DNA of 64,000 bases from Amycolatopsis sacchari (GTDB lineage: Bacteria > Actinomycetota > Actinomycetes > Mycobacteriales > Pseudonocardiaceae): NCBI RefSeq assembly GCF_900114035.1, contig NZ_FORP01000016.1:1-64000 (forward strand), given 5' to 3'. Shown here piece after piece: positions 34,427 through 42,927 of the stretch. The position numbers were made by a program, and so were the translations under genes. A model generated the notes under the pieces. That model saw only the letters and a list, made by a program, of their open reading frames with translations. It was not told where the DNA came from and did not search any database. Numbering within the stretch: position 1 is the stretch's first letter; each line of letters begins with the position of its first letter.

Positions 34427-35635
34427 GTGACCGCCGCTGACCTCGCCGTTTCCGCCCCTGCCGAGACCCGGCGCGTCAAGACGGCCGTCGCCGCCGCCGG
34501 GATCTCGTCCTTCGCACTGCTGTACGCGCCGCAACCCGTGTTGCCACAGCTCGCCGCGCAGTACCACCTGGACCCGGGTTCGGCGTCGCTCGCGGTCAGC
34601 GTCGCGACGGGGGCGCTGGCGCTCTCGGTGCTGCCGATCGCGGCGTTGTCGGAGATCGTGGGGCGGCGGCCGGTGATCCTGACCTCGGTGATCGCGTCGG
34701 CGGTGCTCGGCCTGCTGCTGCCGCTCGCGCCGTCGTACGGGGTGCTGCTGGTGCTGCGGGCGCTGCAGGGGATCGCGATCGCGGGGTTCCCGGGCGTCGC
34801 CGCGGCCTACCTCGTCGAGCAGCTGGGGAAGAAGGGCGTGGCGGCGGCCGTCGGGGCGATGATCGCGGGCAACACCGTGGGCGGCATGCTCGGCAGGCTC
34901 GCGGCGGGCTTCAGCGCGGAGGCGTTCGGGTACCACGGGGCGCTCACGGTGGTCGGCGGGCTGGGGCTGGTTTTCACGGTGCTGACGGTGCTTTCGCTGC
35001 CGCCGGCCACGCGGGCGCGTTCACGGTCTTCGCTGGGGCGGCAGCTGCGCGGGGTGCTCGCGGGGGTCGCCGCGGCGCTGGGGAAGCCGATCCTGCTGGC
35101 GCAGTACGCGGTGGCGTTGCTGGCGATGGGCTCGTTCGTGGCGTTGTACAACGCGGCGGGGTTCCGGCTGACGGGTGCGCCGCTGGACCTGTCGCCCGCG
35201 ATCGCGTCGCTGGTGTTCCTGGCTTACGCGATGGGATCCGTGTCGTCGGCGACGGTGGGCAGGCTGGTCGGGCGGTTCGGGCGGGTGCGTTCGGCGGTGG
35301 GGGCGCTGCTCGTCACGGCGGCCGGGGTGCTGCTCACGTTGCCGGATTCGCTGGTGGTCGTGGTGCTGGGGTTCGTGGTGCTGACGGGCGGTTTCTTCGC
35401 GGCACACGCCGTGGCGAACAGCTGGGCCGCGGCGGAGGCGCCGGAGGGCGCGAGGGGCCAGGCGTCGGGGACGTACACGCTGTCGTACTACCTGGGCAGC
35501 AGCGTGGGCGGCACGGTGGGCAGCGTGATCTACGCGAAGGCCGGCTGGCCGTGGCTGGTCGCCGCGACGGTCTGCTGGCTGCTGCTCGCGGTGGCGACGG
35601 TGGCGGTGACGGCGCGGCGGGGTGCGGCGATGTGA
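34427..35635 (+). CDS. MFS transporter
   Basis: A 402-aa major facilitator with about 12 hydrophobic segments, the loop 2-3 motif LSEIVGRRPVILTSVIAS and a late LSYYLGSSVGGTVGSVIYAK. It resembles YnfM/AraJ-type exporters. GTG at 34427 is preferred because TAGCGT (34414-34419) lies 7 nt upstream; an in-frame GTG at 34409 would add six residues. Divergent from LysR; substrate unknown. Confidence 0.85.
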   Translation: MTAADLAVSAPAETRRVKTAVAAAGISSFALLYAPQPVLPQLAAQYHLDPGSASLAVSVATGALALSVLPIAALSEIVGRRPVILTSVIASAVLGLLLPLAPSYGVLLVLRALQGIAIAGFPGVAAAYLVEQLGKKGVAAAVGAMIAGNTVGGMLGRLAAGFSAEAFGYHGALTVVGGLGLVFTVLTVLSLPPATRARSRSSLGRQLRGVLAGVAAALGKPILLAQYAVALLAMGSFVALYNAAGFRLTGAPLDLSPAIASLVFLAYAMGSVSSATVGRLVGRFGRVRSAVGALLVTAAGVLLTLPDSLVVVVLGFVVLTGGFFAAHAVANSWAAAEAPEGARGQASGTYTLSYYLGSSVGGTVGSVIYAKAGWPWLVAATVCWLLLAVATVAVTARRGAAM

Positions 35636-36353
35636 GTTGTGGCGGCGGTCGGCCGCGGGGTGGTTGGCCGCCGCGGGTGGCGGCTGGAGGCGGCGCGTTG
35701 TGGCGATGGCCGTCGGTGGCGGCCGGGGGTGGCGGTCGAGGGTTGGACGTCGGCGCGGGGCGCCGGGCGGCGGGCGAGGGTTGGAGGTTGGCGCGGGGCG
35801 GCGGTGCGGGCCGCGGGGCGGGCGGAGGGGGCGTTGTGGCGGTTGGCCGCCAGGTGGCCGGTGGCGGCCGAGGGTTGGAGGTTGCGCGGGGCGGCTGGGC
35901 GCGGAGCGCTGCAGGGTGGGTGAGCAGCGGCGGCGGTCGGCGTTAGGCGGGGGCGGGCGCTGGCGGGGCAGCCCCCGCGGCGGGAACCGCGGAGCGGAGG
36001 CCGCCGGTAGGCGCGGCCGGGCGCTGGGCCGGGCGGAGGGGCGAGGCGGGGCCGGGTGAGGGGCGAGGCGGGGCCGGGTGAGGGGCGAGGCGGGGCTGGG
36101 CGGCAGGTGTGCGGCGGGACGCTGCCCGCCGTGCTGCGGGAGGCGATGCGGTGGGAGCCGGTGAGGGGCGCGGCTGAGCGCGGCCGTTCTCCGGGCGCGC
36201 CGGAGGTCCGAACGTCGCGGTGAATCGCGGTGGGGCGCGCAGCGGGCGCGGCCCGTGCGAAGCGCTGACGCCGCTGCCCGCCGGTCCCCGGAGGCAGCCA
36301 CGGTCCCCGGGGCAGCCGTTCCCGAAGGCAGGCCACCCCGGGCCGTCCCGTCG
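35636..36353. other. 718-bp gene-free, G-skewed repetitive region
   Basis: The plus strand is strongly G-rich and poor in A. It carries three imperfect copies of a roughly 26-bp GAGGGTTGGAGGTTGG-type element (near 35738, 35775 and 35869) and a 22-bp tandem repeat at 36025-36100. Open frames here are low-complexity Gly/Arg/Trp strings without start signals. I see no gene, tRNA or clear promoter. Confidence 0.7.
36025..36100. repeat. 22-bp tandem repeat
   Basis: Unit GGGGCCGGGTGAGGGGCGAG plus GC, present in two exact copies (36048-36069 and 36070-36091), flanked by one variant copy before and a partial one after. A minisatellite in the G-rich region. Confidence 0.75.
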
Positions 36354-37142
36354 TCAGCTGCCTGTCGGGAGGAGCACCGGGCGTGGTGCGTTCCGGGGCG
36401 AGGCCAGCGGCGGGAGGGCGACGAGCACCGGCGCGTCCCACTCCGGGGCCACGTCCAGCCACACCTCGCGGTGGTGCACCGGGCGGCACGGCGTGACGTG
36501 CACCGGCTCCCGCGCCGCCCCCGAGATGCCTCGGCGGGGGACCAGCTGCGCGACCGGGCCGTCACGCGCGGGCAGCGCCGAAGCGAGCAGCCAGTAGGCC
36601 CCAGGCGGCACGTCGACCAGCAGGAAATCGCCCGTTTCGCCCAGGAGTGTGCCGCACACCGGGAAACCCCGTGCGGTCCGCTTGTGGAACAGCCCGACGT
36701 AGACCGACGCCGTGCCGACCGCCGCCTGCGCGGCCGCGCTCAGCCGCACCGTGCCGGTGACCGTGCCGCCACCTCGAGCGGTTCCGGGGACGATCAACGG
36801 CTGTGGCGGATCGTCCACCAGGACGTCCGGCAGCTGCCGGAACCGCGCCGGCGACTGCCCGACCGCCGCCGTGAAGCGCGTCGTGAACGTGCCCACCGAC
36901 GAGAAACCCACCTCGTGGCAGATGTCGACCACGCGCTCGTCCGTGGCCAGCAACAACTGCTTCGCCCGCTGGAACCGGTGCGCCGCCAGGAACTGCCCCG
37001 GCGGCTGCCCGTGCGCCCGCTCGAAGGCCCGCGCCAGGTGGAACGGGCTGTAGCTGACGTGGTCGGCCACGTCACCCAGCGTGACCGCCTCCGTGCACCG
37101 CCCGGCGAGGAACCGGGCCGCCTCGACCACCGCTTCCCGCAC
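36354..37142 (-). CDS. AraC family transcriptional regulator
   Basis: A 262-aa protein with the DNA-binding domain at the N-terminus: TLGDVADHVSYSPFHLARAF and DICHEVGFSSVGTFTTRFTA, two helix-turn-helix units ending near residue 105. The C-terminal 150 residues form an unrecognised beta-rich domain with two cysteines. GTG at 37142 has AAGGAGG. It lies 54 nt downstream of the O-methyltransferase gene on the same strand. Confidence 0.88.
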   Translation of the reverse strand: MREAVVEAARFLAGRCTEAVTLGDVADHVSYSPFHLARAFERAHGQPPGQFLAAHRFQRAKQLLLATDERVVDICHEVGFSSVGTFTTRFTAAVGQSPARFRQLPDVLVDDPPQPLIVPGTARGGGTVTGTVRLSAAAQAAVGTASVYVGLFHKRTARGFPVCGTLLGETGDFLLVDVPPGAYWLLASALPARDGPVAQLVPRRGISGAAREPVHVTPCRPVHHREVWLDVAPEWDAPVLVALPPLASPRNAPRPVLLPTGS

Positions 37143-37196
37143 CGCACCTCCTCCTTCCCGTGACGTGCGCCACGGTAGCCGAGGGGTACGACAAAA

Positions 37197-37829
37197 TCAG
37201 GCGCGCACGGCCGCGACCAGCAGCCCGGCACCGACGGGCAGCAACGCGGGCACGAGCCGCTCGTCCTCGCGCAAGGCCCTGGCGAGCTCGCGGGCCGCCA
37301 GCACACCCGGATCACGGCGGGCCGGGTCCGCCCGCGGCGCCAGCACCCCGTGGAACGCGATGACCCCGCCCGGCCGCAGCAGGTGCACGCCGTGCTCGTA
37401 GTAGCTCGGGTACTCCGCCCTCGCCGCGTCGACGAACACCAGGTCGTACCCGCCGCTGGTGAGCCTGGGCAGCACGTCGAGCGCGCGCCCCATGATCAGC
37501 CGCGTGCGCCCCGGCGGGAACCCGGCCTCAGCGAACGTCTTCCGCGCGACCCGGTGGTACTCCGGTTCAAGGTCGATGGACGTCAGCACACCCTCCGGCG
37601 CCATGCCCCGCAGCAGGTACAGCCCGCTGATCCCCGTGCCGGTGCCGATCTCGACCACCGCGCGCGCCCGCAGGCTCGCCGCCAGGAAGCACAGTGTGGC
37701 GCCGGCCGCGGCGTCGAGCGCGCCGCAGCCCAGGTCCTCCGCGCGCAGGCGGGCGGTCAGCAGGACGTCGTCGTCGGGCAGGTAGCTCGCGGCGAAGTCG
37801 GTGACGCCGGCGTGCGTCTCGGAGGTCAC
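37197..37829 (-). CDS. class I SAM-dependent O-methyltransferase
   Basis: A 210-aa methyltransferase of the catechol-O-methyltransferase-like family 3: VVEIGTGTGISGLYLLRGMA (SAM motif I), LTSIDLEPEYHRVARKTFAE, and YDLVFVDAARAEYPSYYEHG (metal/substrate Asp). It matches Rv1220c, which also lies divergent from sigE. GTG at 37829 follows TAACCT (37837-37842) by 7 nt, a leaderless start. Confidence 0.9.
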   Translation of the reverse strand: MTSETHAGVTDFAASYLPDDDVLLTARLRAEDLGCGALDAAAGATLCFLAASLRARAVVEIGTGTGISGLYLLRGMAPEGVLTSIDLEPEYHRVARKTFAEAGFPPGRTRLIMGRALDVLPRLTSGGYDLVFVDAARAEYPSYYEHGVHLLRPGGVIAFHGVLAPRADPARRDPGVLAARELARALREDERLVPALLPVGAGLLVAAVRA

Positions 37830-37882
37830 GCGGGAAAGGTTAGCGCTGGTCGTCGCCAAATTCGTGCAAGACGTGCACACTT

Positions 37883-37911
37883 CTCTCAGGTGCCTCTCAG
37901 TCGGATCTCAC
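37883..37911 (+). promoter_or_regulatory. three phased CTCTCAG direct repeats upstream of sigE
   Basis: CTCTCAG at 37883-37889 and 37894-37900 and a variant ATCTCAC at 37905-37911 are spaced exactly 11 bp apart, one helical turn. This is the layout of OmpR-class response-regulator sites and resembles the CTCAG repeats described for MprA upstream of mycobacterial sigE (from memory). Confidence 0.5.
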
Positions 37912-37924
37912 TAGACGCATAAGG

Positions 37925-37945
37925 AGACCCGGCAAGCTCGGGTCT
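37925..37945 (+). other. hairpin in the sigE leader region
   Basis: AGACCCG / CGGGTCT form a perfect 7-bp stem with a 7-nt loop, between the phased repeats and the ECF-type promoter. It could terminate or attenuate transcripts from an upstream promoter. Confidence 0.45.
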
Positions 37946-37953
37946 AACAGTTG

Positions 37954-37980
37954 GGAACACGGCGTGGCCGGACCACGTTG
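37954..37980 (+). promoter_or_regulatory. ECF sigma (SigE-type) promoter of sigE
   Basis: GGAAC at 37954-37958, a 17-bp spacer and CGTTG at 37976-37980 match the GGAAC/CGTT promoter pattern of SigE-group sigma factors. It lies 26 bp before the sigE start, implying autoregulation. Confidence 0.75.
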
Positions 37981-38006
37981 GACCGAGCAGTAGGGAGAAC
38001 TGCCTG

Positions 38007-38630
38007 ATGGAGGTGCCTTCCCCGCCGATGCAGAAGAGCCCGATGAACGAGCAGCTCGCGACCGAGGGGCGGCCGGTGACGGTCGACGAGGCCGCGTGGA
38101 CGCCGCCGTCCTGGGACGAGGTGGTGCGGGAACACGCCGACCGGGTCTACCGGCTCGCGTACCGCCTGACCGGCAACACCCACGACGCCGAGGACCTCAC
38201 CCAGGAGACCTTCATCCGGGTCTTCCGGTCACTGGCCTCCTACAAGCCAGGCACCTTCGAGGGCTGGCTGCACCGCATCACCACGAACCTCTTCCTCGAC
38301 ATGGCGCGCCGCCGCTCGCGGGTGCGCATGGAGGGGCTGCCCGAGGACACCGACCGGATCGTCGGCGACGACCCGAGCCCGGAGCAGGTCTACAGCGACT
38401 CGCACCTCGACCCGGACCTGCAGGCCGCGCTCGACGAGCTGCCGCCGGAGTTCCGCGCCGCGGTGGTGCTGTGCGACGTCGAAGGACTGTCCTACGAGGA
38501 GATCGGCGCCACGCTCGGCGTTAAGCTGGGCACGGTGCGCAGCCGCATCCACCGCGGCAGGCAGGCGCTGCGCGCCTCGCTCGAACGGCGGCGTGCGCTG
38601 AAGGAGGATTCCGTGGAGGCTTCCGCATGA
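38007..38630 (+). CDS. sigE: ECF RNA polymerase sigma factor SigE
   Basis: A 207-aa ECF sigma factor. Region 2 is [20 protein letters not shown] followed by [14 protein letters not shown]; region 4 is [20 protein letters not shown] and [18 protein letters not shown]. The order O-methyltransferase / sigE-rseA-htrA-tatB matches the mycobacterial SigE envelope-stress locus. ATG at 38007 has GGGAGA upstream. The anti-sigma gene overlaps its stop as ATGA. Confidence 0.93.
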   Translation: MEVPSPPMQKSPMNEQLATEGRPVTVDEAAWTPPSWDEVVREHADRVYRLAYRLTGNTHDAEDLTQETFIRVFRSLASYKPGTFEGWLHRITTNLFLDMARRRSRVRMEGLPEDTDRIVGDDPSPEQVYSDSHLDPDLQAALDELPPEFRAAVVLCDVEGLSYEEIGATLGVKLGTVRSRIHRGRQALRASLERRRALKEDSVEASA

Positions 38631-39286
38631 CCGATCTGCGAGGCCGGGGTCTGCTTCCCGAGTCGCATCTGCTTCCCGACGCGGTCGTCGCCTTCGTCGA
38701 CGGTGAGCTGTCGCTGGGTGCACGGGACCGCGCCGCTTCGCACATCGCCGGGTGCCCGTGCTGCGCCGCGGAGGTGGCGGCGCAACGGCAGGCCCGCGCC
38801 GCGGTGAAACGCGCCGGGGCCCCCAGCATGTCGGCCGGTTTCCTGGCGAGCCTGCGGGCGATCCCGGAGCACACCGACCTGCCGACGTCACCGGACAACC
38901 TCGCGGTCAGCGAGGACGGGCAGCTGGTCGCGATCCAGCGGCCCGACCGCGTCGCCGGGCTGCGGCACATGCCGTCCGTGCTCGGTTCGTCCCAGCCGCT
39001 CGGTTCGAGCACGGCGCTGGGCCACGGTTCCGCGGTGCTCAACTCGCACCGGTCCAGCTCCGTCCGCAAGCGCGCCGCGCAGGGCGCCGGCGTCGTCGTG
39101 TCGGGCATCGTGCTGAGCGCGCTCGCGATCGTCGCGACCTCCGGTGGCGGCAGCGAGCCGGTCACGCCGCAGCCGGCGGGCACGCCGGGCGTGCTGCGGG
39201 CCCAGTTCGGCGGCCAGCCGCCGGCGCCGACCAGCACCACCACGACCACGCCGAGCACGACCACCCCGGTCGCGCCGGGGCGCTGA
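38627..39286 (+). CDS. rseA: anti-sigma factor RseA
   Basis: A 219-aa anti-sigma protein. The zinc-type anti-sigma domain has HIAGCPCC (HxxxCxxC) near residue 40. It is followed by a linker, a single transmembrane helix (about 147-167) and a Thr/Pro-rich outer tail. It holds SigE at the membrane until stress triggers release. Translationally coupled to sigE. Confidence 0.9.
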   Translation: MTDLRGRGLLPESHLLPDAVVAFVDGELSLGARDRAASHIAGCPCCAAEVAAQRQARAAVKRAGAPSMSAGFLASLRAIPEHTDLPTSPDNLAVSEDGQLVAIQRPDRVAGLRHMPSVLGSSQPLGSSTALGHGSAVLNSHRSSSVRKRAAQGAGVVVSGIVLSALAIVATSGGGSEPVTPQPAGTPGVLRAQFGGQPPAPTSTTTTTPSTTTPVAPGR

Positions 39287-39366
39287 CGCTCGTTTCACCG
39301 TACTGGCGAGACCATGTGGCGTAGGGTTCCGCCGAGCCCGCGAAGTCCGTCCAGCCCCGGGGAACG

Positions 39367-40881
39367 ATGAGTCAGCCCACCATGCCAGAGGAGAACCCCG
39401 GCGAGTCCAGGCTCGCCCCGAAACCCCTGGACCGTCCCCCGGTCGACCCCGAGCAGGCCGCCGCGTTCGGCAGGCCGCGGGGGGTGGACGGCGCTTTCGA
39501 CAAGCTCTACGTGCCGAACGGGCGCAGCTCCGCGCCGATCATCACCAAACCGCCCGCGCCCGAGTCGCTCGCCGAGGCGTTCGGACGGCCGCCCGGTGCC
39601 GAGGACGTGCTGCTGCAGCGACCGGCGACCGGGACGGGCAGCCCGAACGAGGGGGCCGAGCCGCCGCTGTGGGCCGAGAAGGCGGACCCGTGGCGCGATC
39701 CCGGTGCCCCCGCCGTGCTCGGCGGCCCGGCGCTGGAAGCCGAGGACGAGAAGAACGGTGAGGAACGGCCGCGGGGTGCGCTGCTCTCCCTGCCCGAGGT
39801 GCTGTTCGGCCGCCGGGTCAAGCCCGTCGCGCTGGGCCTGCTCGGCGTCATCTGCCTGCTGATCGGCGCGGTGGGCGGCGTCGTCGGCTGGGGCATCGCG
39901 CGCACCGGCAACTCCCTCACCGGCACCGCCACGATCTCCGAGGCGGAGGCGGGCAAGGAGCGGGCGCCCGGGTCCATCGCCGACATCGCGGCCCGCGTGT
40001 CGCCCGCGGTGATCTCCATCGAGGTCAAGTCGGGGGACACGGGCAGCGTCGGCTCGGGCGTGATGATCGACCCGCAGGGCTACGCCATCACCAACAACCA
40101 CGTCATCTCGCTGGCCACCAGCGACCCGCAGGCCAAGATCACCGCCGTGTTCACCGACGGCACCCGCACCGAGGCCAAGGTCGTGGGCACCGACCCGAAG
40201 ACCGACCTCGCGGTGATCAAGGTGGCGGTGCGCAACCCCGTGGTGATCCAGATCGGCAAGTCGGCCGACCTGGAGCCGGGTGACTCCGTGATCGCCGTCG
40301 GCTCCCCGCTCGGCCTGCAGAACACCGTGACCGCGGGCATCGTCAGCGCGCTGCACCGGCCCATCACGGCGCAGGGCGAGAACGGCGAACCGCCGGTCAC
40401 CTACGACGCCATCCAGACCGACGCGCCCATCAACCGCGGCAACTCCGGCGGGGCGCTCGTCGACTCCACGGGCGCGCTGGTCGGCATCAACTCGTCGATC
40501 CGCACCGACAGCGGCGAGGCCGGGCAGGGCGGCAGCATCGGCATCGGGTTCGCCATCCCCGCCGACGACGCGATGAAGATCGCGAAGGTGCTCATCAGCA
40601 ACGGTCAGGTCAAGCACGCCGACATCGGCGTCAACGCGGCCTCGGTCTCGGCGGACACGTCGGAGGGCGCGCAGGTGCTCAACGTCGCGGACGGCGGGCC
40701 CGCCGCGCGGGCCGGTATCGCCGAGGGCGACGTGATCACGAAGGTCGGCGACCGGCTCGTGCGCAATGCCGCCGAACTCACGGTCGCCGTGCGTGCGCAC
40801 AACGCGGGCGAGGTCGTCCCCGTTCAGGTGGTCCGGCAGGGGAGACCTCTTGTCGTCGACGTAACCCTGGGTTCCGATTAG
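39367..40881 (+). CDS. htrA: HtrA-like serine protease
   Basis: A 504-aa membrane-anchored DegP-type protease. A 150-residue cytoplasmic, proline-rich region precedes one transmembrane helix (about 155-180). The trypsin-like domain has NNHVI (His), TDLAVIKV (Asp) and NRGNSGGALVDSTG (Ser), and a C-terminal PDZ domain ends RQGRPLVVDVTLGSD. In the SigE circuit it degrades misfolded or regulatory envelope proteins. ATG at 39367 has only a weak GGGGA upstream. Confidence 0.93.
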   Translation: MSQPTMPEENPGESRLAPKPLDRPPVDPEQAAAFGRPRGVDGAFDKLYVPNGRSSAPIITKPPAPESLAEAFGRPPGAEDVLLQRPATGTGSPNEGAEPPLWAEKADPWRDPGAPAVLGGPALEAEDEKNGEERPRGALLSLPEVLFGRRVKPVALGLLGVICLLIGAVGGVVGWGIARTGNSLTGTATISEAEAGKERAPGSIADIAARVSPAVISIEVKSGDTGSVGSGVMIDPQGYAITNNHVISLATSDPQAKITAVFTDGTRTEAKVVGTDPKTDLAVIKVAVRNPVVIQIGKSADLEPGDSVIAVGSPLGLQNTVTAGIVSALHRPITAQGENGEPPVTYDAIQTDAPINRGNSGGALVDSTGALVGINSSIRTDSGEAGQGGSIGIGFAIPADDAMKIAKVLISNGQVKHADIGVNAASVSADTSEGAQVLNVADGGPAARAGIAEGDVITKVGDRLVRNAAELTVAVRAHNAGEVVPVQVVRQGRPLVVDVTLGSD

Positions 40882-40923
40882 CGGGGTACGCTGAGCCCGC
40901 AAGGGTCACGAGGAGGTTCGCTG

Positions 40924-41322
40924 ATGTTCGAAAGTGTGGGCTGGGGCGAGATTCTCGTGCTCATCGTGGCCGGGCTGTTCATCCTGGGCCCCGAACGGCT
41001 GCCGGAGGCGGCCTCGTGGCTGGCGAAGGGTGTGCGGAAGGTGCGCGAGTTCGCCACCGGCGCGCGGCAGCAGCTGCGGGACGAGATGGGCCCCGAGTTC
41101 GAGGAGTTCCGCAAGCCGCTGGAGGACCTGCGGCAGCTGCGCAACTTCGACCCGCGCCGCGCGATCACGAACCACCTCTTCGACGGCGACCCCGATCCGC
41201 TGGGGTTGAACGGGATGAGCGGCGGGAGCACGAAGCCGAACGGGTATCCGGCGGTTTCGGGTAAGGCCGAGGAGTCGTTGAAGCCGGGGGAGAAGCCTCC
41301 GGTGGATCCGGATGCTACTTGA
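40924..41322 (+). CDS. tatB: Sec-independent translocase subunit TatB
   Basis: A 132-aa protein with the TatA/B fold: a short hydrophobic N-terminus ([20 protein letters not shown]), the hinge [20 protein letters not shown] and an amphipathic helix, then a disordered tail. Adjacent to htrA as in mycobacteria. GAGGAGG 7 nt before the ATG; a TACGCT -10 candidate lies just upstream. Partner of TatA/TatC, which are elsewhere. A Tat substrate is encoded at 55497-56129. Confidence 0.92.
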   Translation: MFESVGWGEILVLIVAGLFILGPERLPEAASWLAKGVRKVREFATGARQQLRDEMGPEFEEFRKPLEDLRQLRNFDPRRAITNHLFDGDPDPLGLNGMSGGSTKPNGYPAVSGKAEESLKPGEKPPVDPDAT

Positions 41323-41395
41323 TCTTTGGTTTCGTTTAGGGATGTTTGACGGGTTGGTGGGCGGTGCCGGTCGCCGTGCGGGCTGCCGGTTTACC

Positions 41396-41523
41396 GCCCT
41401 TCGTGCCCGATCGTCTTACGCCCGGGCGGCCGAGTAAAGGGCGCCTTCGGCGTCGCTGCGCGATGGCTTCGCCTCACCCTTGACTCGGCCGCCCGGGCGC
41501 AAAGCGGGCTGGGGACGAAGGGC
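41396..41523. repeat. 128-bp nested inverted repeat
   Basis: An outer pair GCCCTTCGT (41396-41404) / ACGAAGGGC (41515-41523) encloses a 23-bp inverted repeat (41419-41441 with 41477-41499, one mismatch) whose core is GCCCGGGCGGCCGAGT. Inside is a CGCCTTCGGCG tetraloop hairpin. Transcribed from either side it would form one long cruciform-like hairpin. Confidence 0.8.
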
Positions 41524-41547
41524 CCGGGGGGCCTAACGGCGTTGCCG

Positions 41548-41765
41548 TTGGCCGCTGGCGCGGCCTCGGCATGCAGGTGGGCGGGTGGCGCCATTGGCCG
41601 CTGGCGCGGCCTCGGCATGCAGGTGGGCGGGTGGCGCCATTGGCCGCTGGCGCGGCCCCGGCATGCAGGTGGGCGGGTGGCGCCATTGGCCGCTGGCGCG
41701 GCCCCGGCATACAGGTGGGCGGGTGGCGCCATTGGCCGCCCTGGCGGGCGGCCTCGGCAATCTGG
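41548..41765. repeat. 46-bp tandem repeat array (4.7 copies)
   Basis: Four full units start at 41548, 41594, 41640 and 41686, and a partial fifth at 41732. Each contains the hairpin GGCCGC-TGGC-GCGGCC and the 8-bp palindrome TGGCGCCA. Units 1-2 and 3-4 differ at one base (CCTCGGC versus CCCCGGC), so the array grew by unit duplication. Confidence 0.9.
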
Positions 41766-41772
41766 CGGCTAA

Positions 41773-42918
41773 CTACCGGCCTTTTGGTGTCACGTTCAGC
41801 ATCATGCCTGCCAGGCCGCGTGCCCTGACGGAGAGTTGCTTCGCGACGTCCTTGAGGACCTGGGCGGCCGGGGCTTCCGGCTCGGCCAGGACGATGGGGG
41901 TGCCCGCATCGCCCTGTTCGCGGAGGCGGGGGTCGAGCGGGACCTGGCCCAGCAGCGGGACCTTGGCGCCCGTCGACTTGGAGAGGGAGTCCGCGACCGT
42001 CTGGCCGCCGCCGGAGCCGAAGATCTCCATGCGGGTGCCGTCCGGGGTTTCGAGCCACGACATGTTCTCGATGACGCCCGCCAGGCGCTGCCGGGTCTGC
42101 ATCGCGATCGCGCCGGCGCGTTCGGCGACCTCGGCCGCCGCCTGCTGCGGGGTCGTCACCACGAGGATTTCGGCGTTCGGGATCAGCTGCGCGACCGAGA
42201 TCGCGATGTCACCCGTGCCGGGCGGCAGGTCCAGCAGCAGGACGTCCAGGTCACCCCAGAACACGTCCGCCAGGAACTGCTGCAGCGCGCGGTGCAGCAT
42301 CGGCCCGCGCCAGACCACCGGGGTGTTGCCGGGGGTGAACATGCCGATCGAGATGACCTTCACGCCGTGCGCCTGCGGCGGCATGATCATCGTGTCGACC
42401 TTGGTCGGCTTCTCGGTCGCGCCCAGCATGCGCGGCACCGAATGGCCGTAGATGTCCGCGTCGACCACGCCGACCGACAGGCCGCGCTCCGCCATCGCGA
42501 CCGCGAGGTTCACCGTCACGCTCGACTTGCCCACCCCGCCCTTGCCGGACGCGACGCAGTACACCCGCGTCAGCGAGCCCGGCTGCGCGAACGGGATCAC
42601 CGGCTCCGCCGCGTCGCCCCGCAGGGACTTCCGCAGCTCGGTCCGCTGCTCGTCGCTCATGACGTCGAGTTCGACCCGCACGTCCCGCACCCCGTCGAGC
42701 TTGCCGACGGCCTTCGTCGTGTCGCGGGTGATCGTGTCCTTCAGCGGACAGCCCGCGACCGTCAGGTACACCGAGACCGTGACGACCCCGTCGTCCCCGA
42801 CGACGACGTCCTTGACCATGCCCAGATCGGTGATCGGCTTCTTGATCTCCGGGTCGTAGACGTCCTTCAGCGCGGCGCGGACGTCCTCGACGCTGGGGCT
42901 CTGCTGCGTGCTGGTCAT
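41773..42918 (-). CDS. mrp: Mrp/NBP35 family iron-sulfur carrier ATPase
   Basis: A 381-aa ApbC/Mrp protein. An N-terminal MIP18-like domain (VRAALKDVYDPEIKKPITDL, TVAGCPLKDTI) is fused to a P-loop ATPase (VASGKGGVGKSSVTVNLAVA, VDADIYGHSVPRMLG, LLLDLPPGTGDIAISVAQL). The C-terminal CxxC common in Mrp proteins is not visible. ATG at 42918 follows TAGCAT (42925-42930) by 6 nt, probably leaderless. It corresponds to Rv1229c. Confidence 0.92.
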   Translation of the reverse strand: MTSTQQSPSVEDVRAALKDVYDPEIKKPITDLGMVKDVVVGDDGVVTVSVYLTVAGCPLKDTITRDTTKAVGKLDGVRDVRVELDVMSDEQRTELRKSLRGDAAEPVIPFAQPGSLTRVYCVASGKGGVGKSSVTVNLAVAMAERGLSVGVVDADIYGHSVPRMLGATEKPTKVDTMIMPPQAHGVKVISIGMFTPGNTPVVWRGPMLHRALQQFLADVFWGDLDVLLLDLPPGTGDIAISVAQLIPNAEILVVTTPQQAAAEVAERAGAIAMQTRQRLAGVIENMSWLETPDGTRMEIFGSGGGQTVADSLSKSTGAKVPLLGQVPLDPRLREQGDAGTPIVLAEPEAPAAQVLKDVAKQLSVRARGLAGMMLNVTPKGR

Positions 42919-42927
42919 ACCCCCATG

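Larger units (their letters stand above)
41323..41772. other. 450-bp gene-free gap between convergent tatB and mrp
   Basis: This gap holds no convincing gene. Its content is a large nested palindrome (41396-41523) and a 46-bp tandem repeat array (41548-41765), described separately. The 3' end of mrp abuts the array. Confidence 0.75.

Noticed and set aside
35551-36059. open frames in the G-rich gap after the MFS gene
   Set aside because: Translations are Gly/Arg/Trp-rich repeats with no ribosome site and no periodic GC3 pattern like that of real neighbours.
41548-41765. 46-bp repeats as a CRISPR array
   Set aside because: The units are contiguous with no unique spacers, and no cas genes are nearby. 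The Cas4-like protein at 62277 belongs to a family common outside CRISPR loci.
41474-42058. open frame running through the 46-bp repeats as a repeat protein
   Set aside because: 46 is not a multiple of three, so successive units are read in different frames. The frame stays open only because of base composition, and it overlaps mrp.
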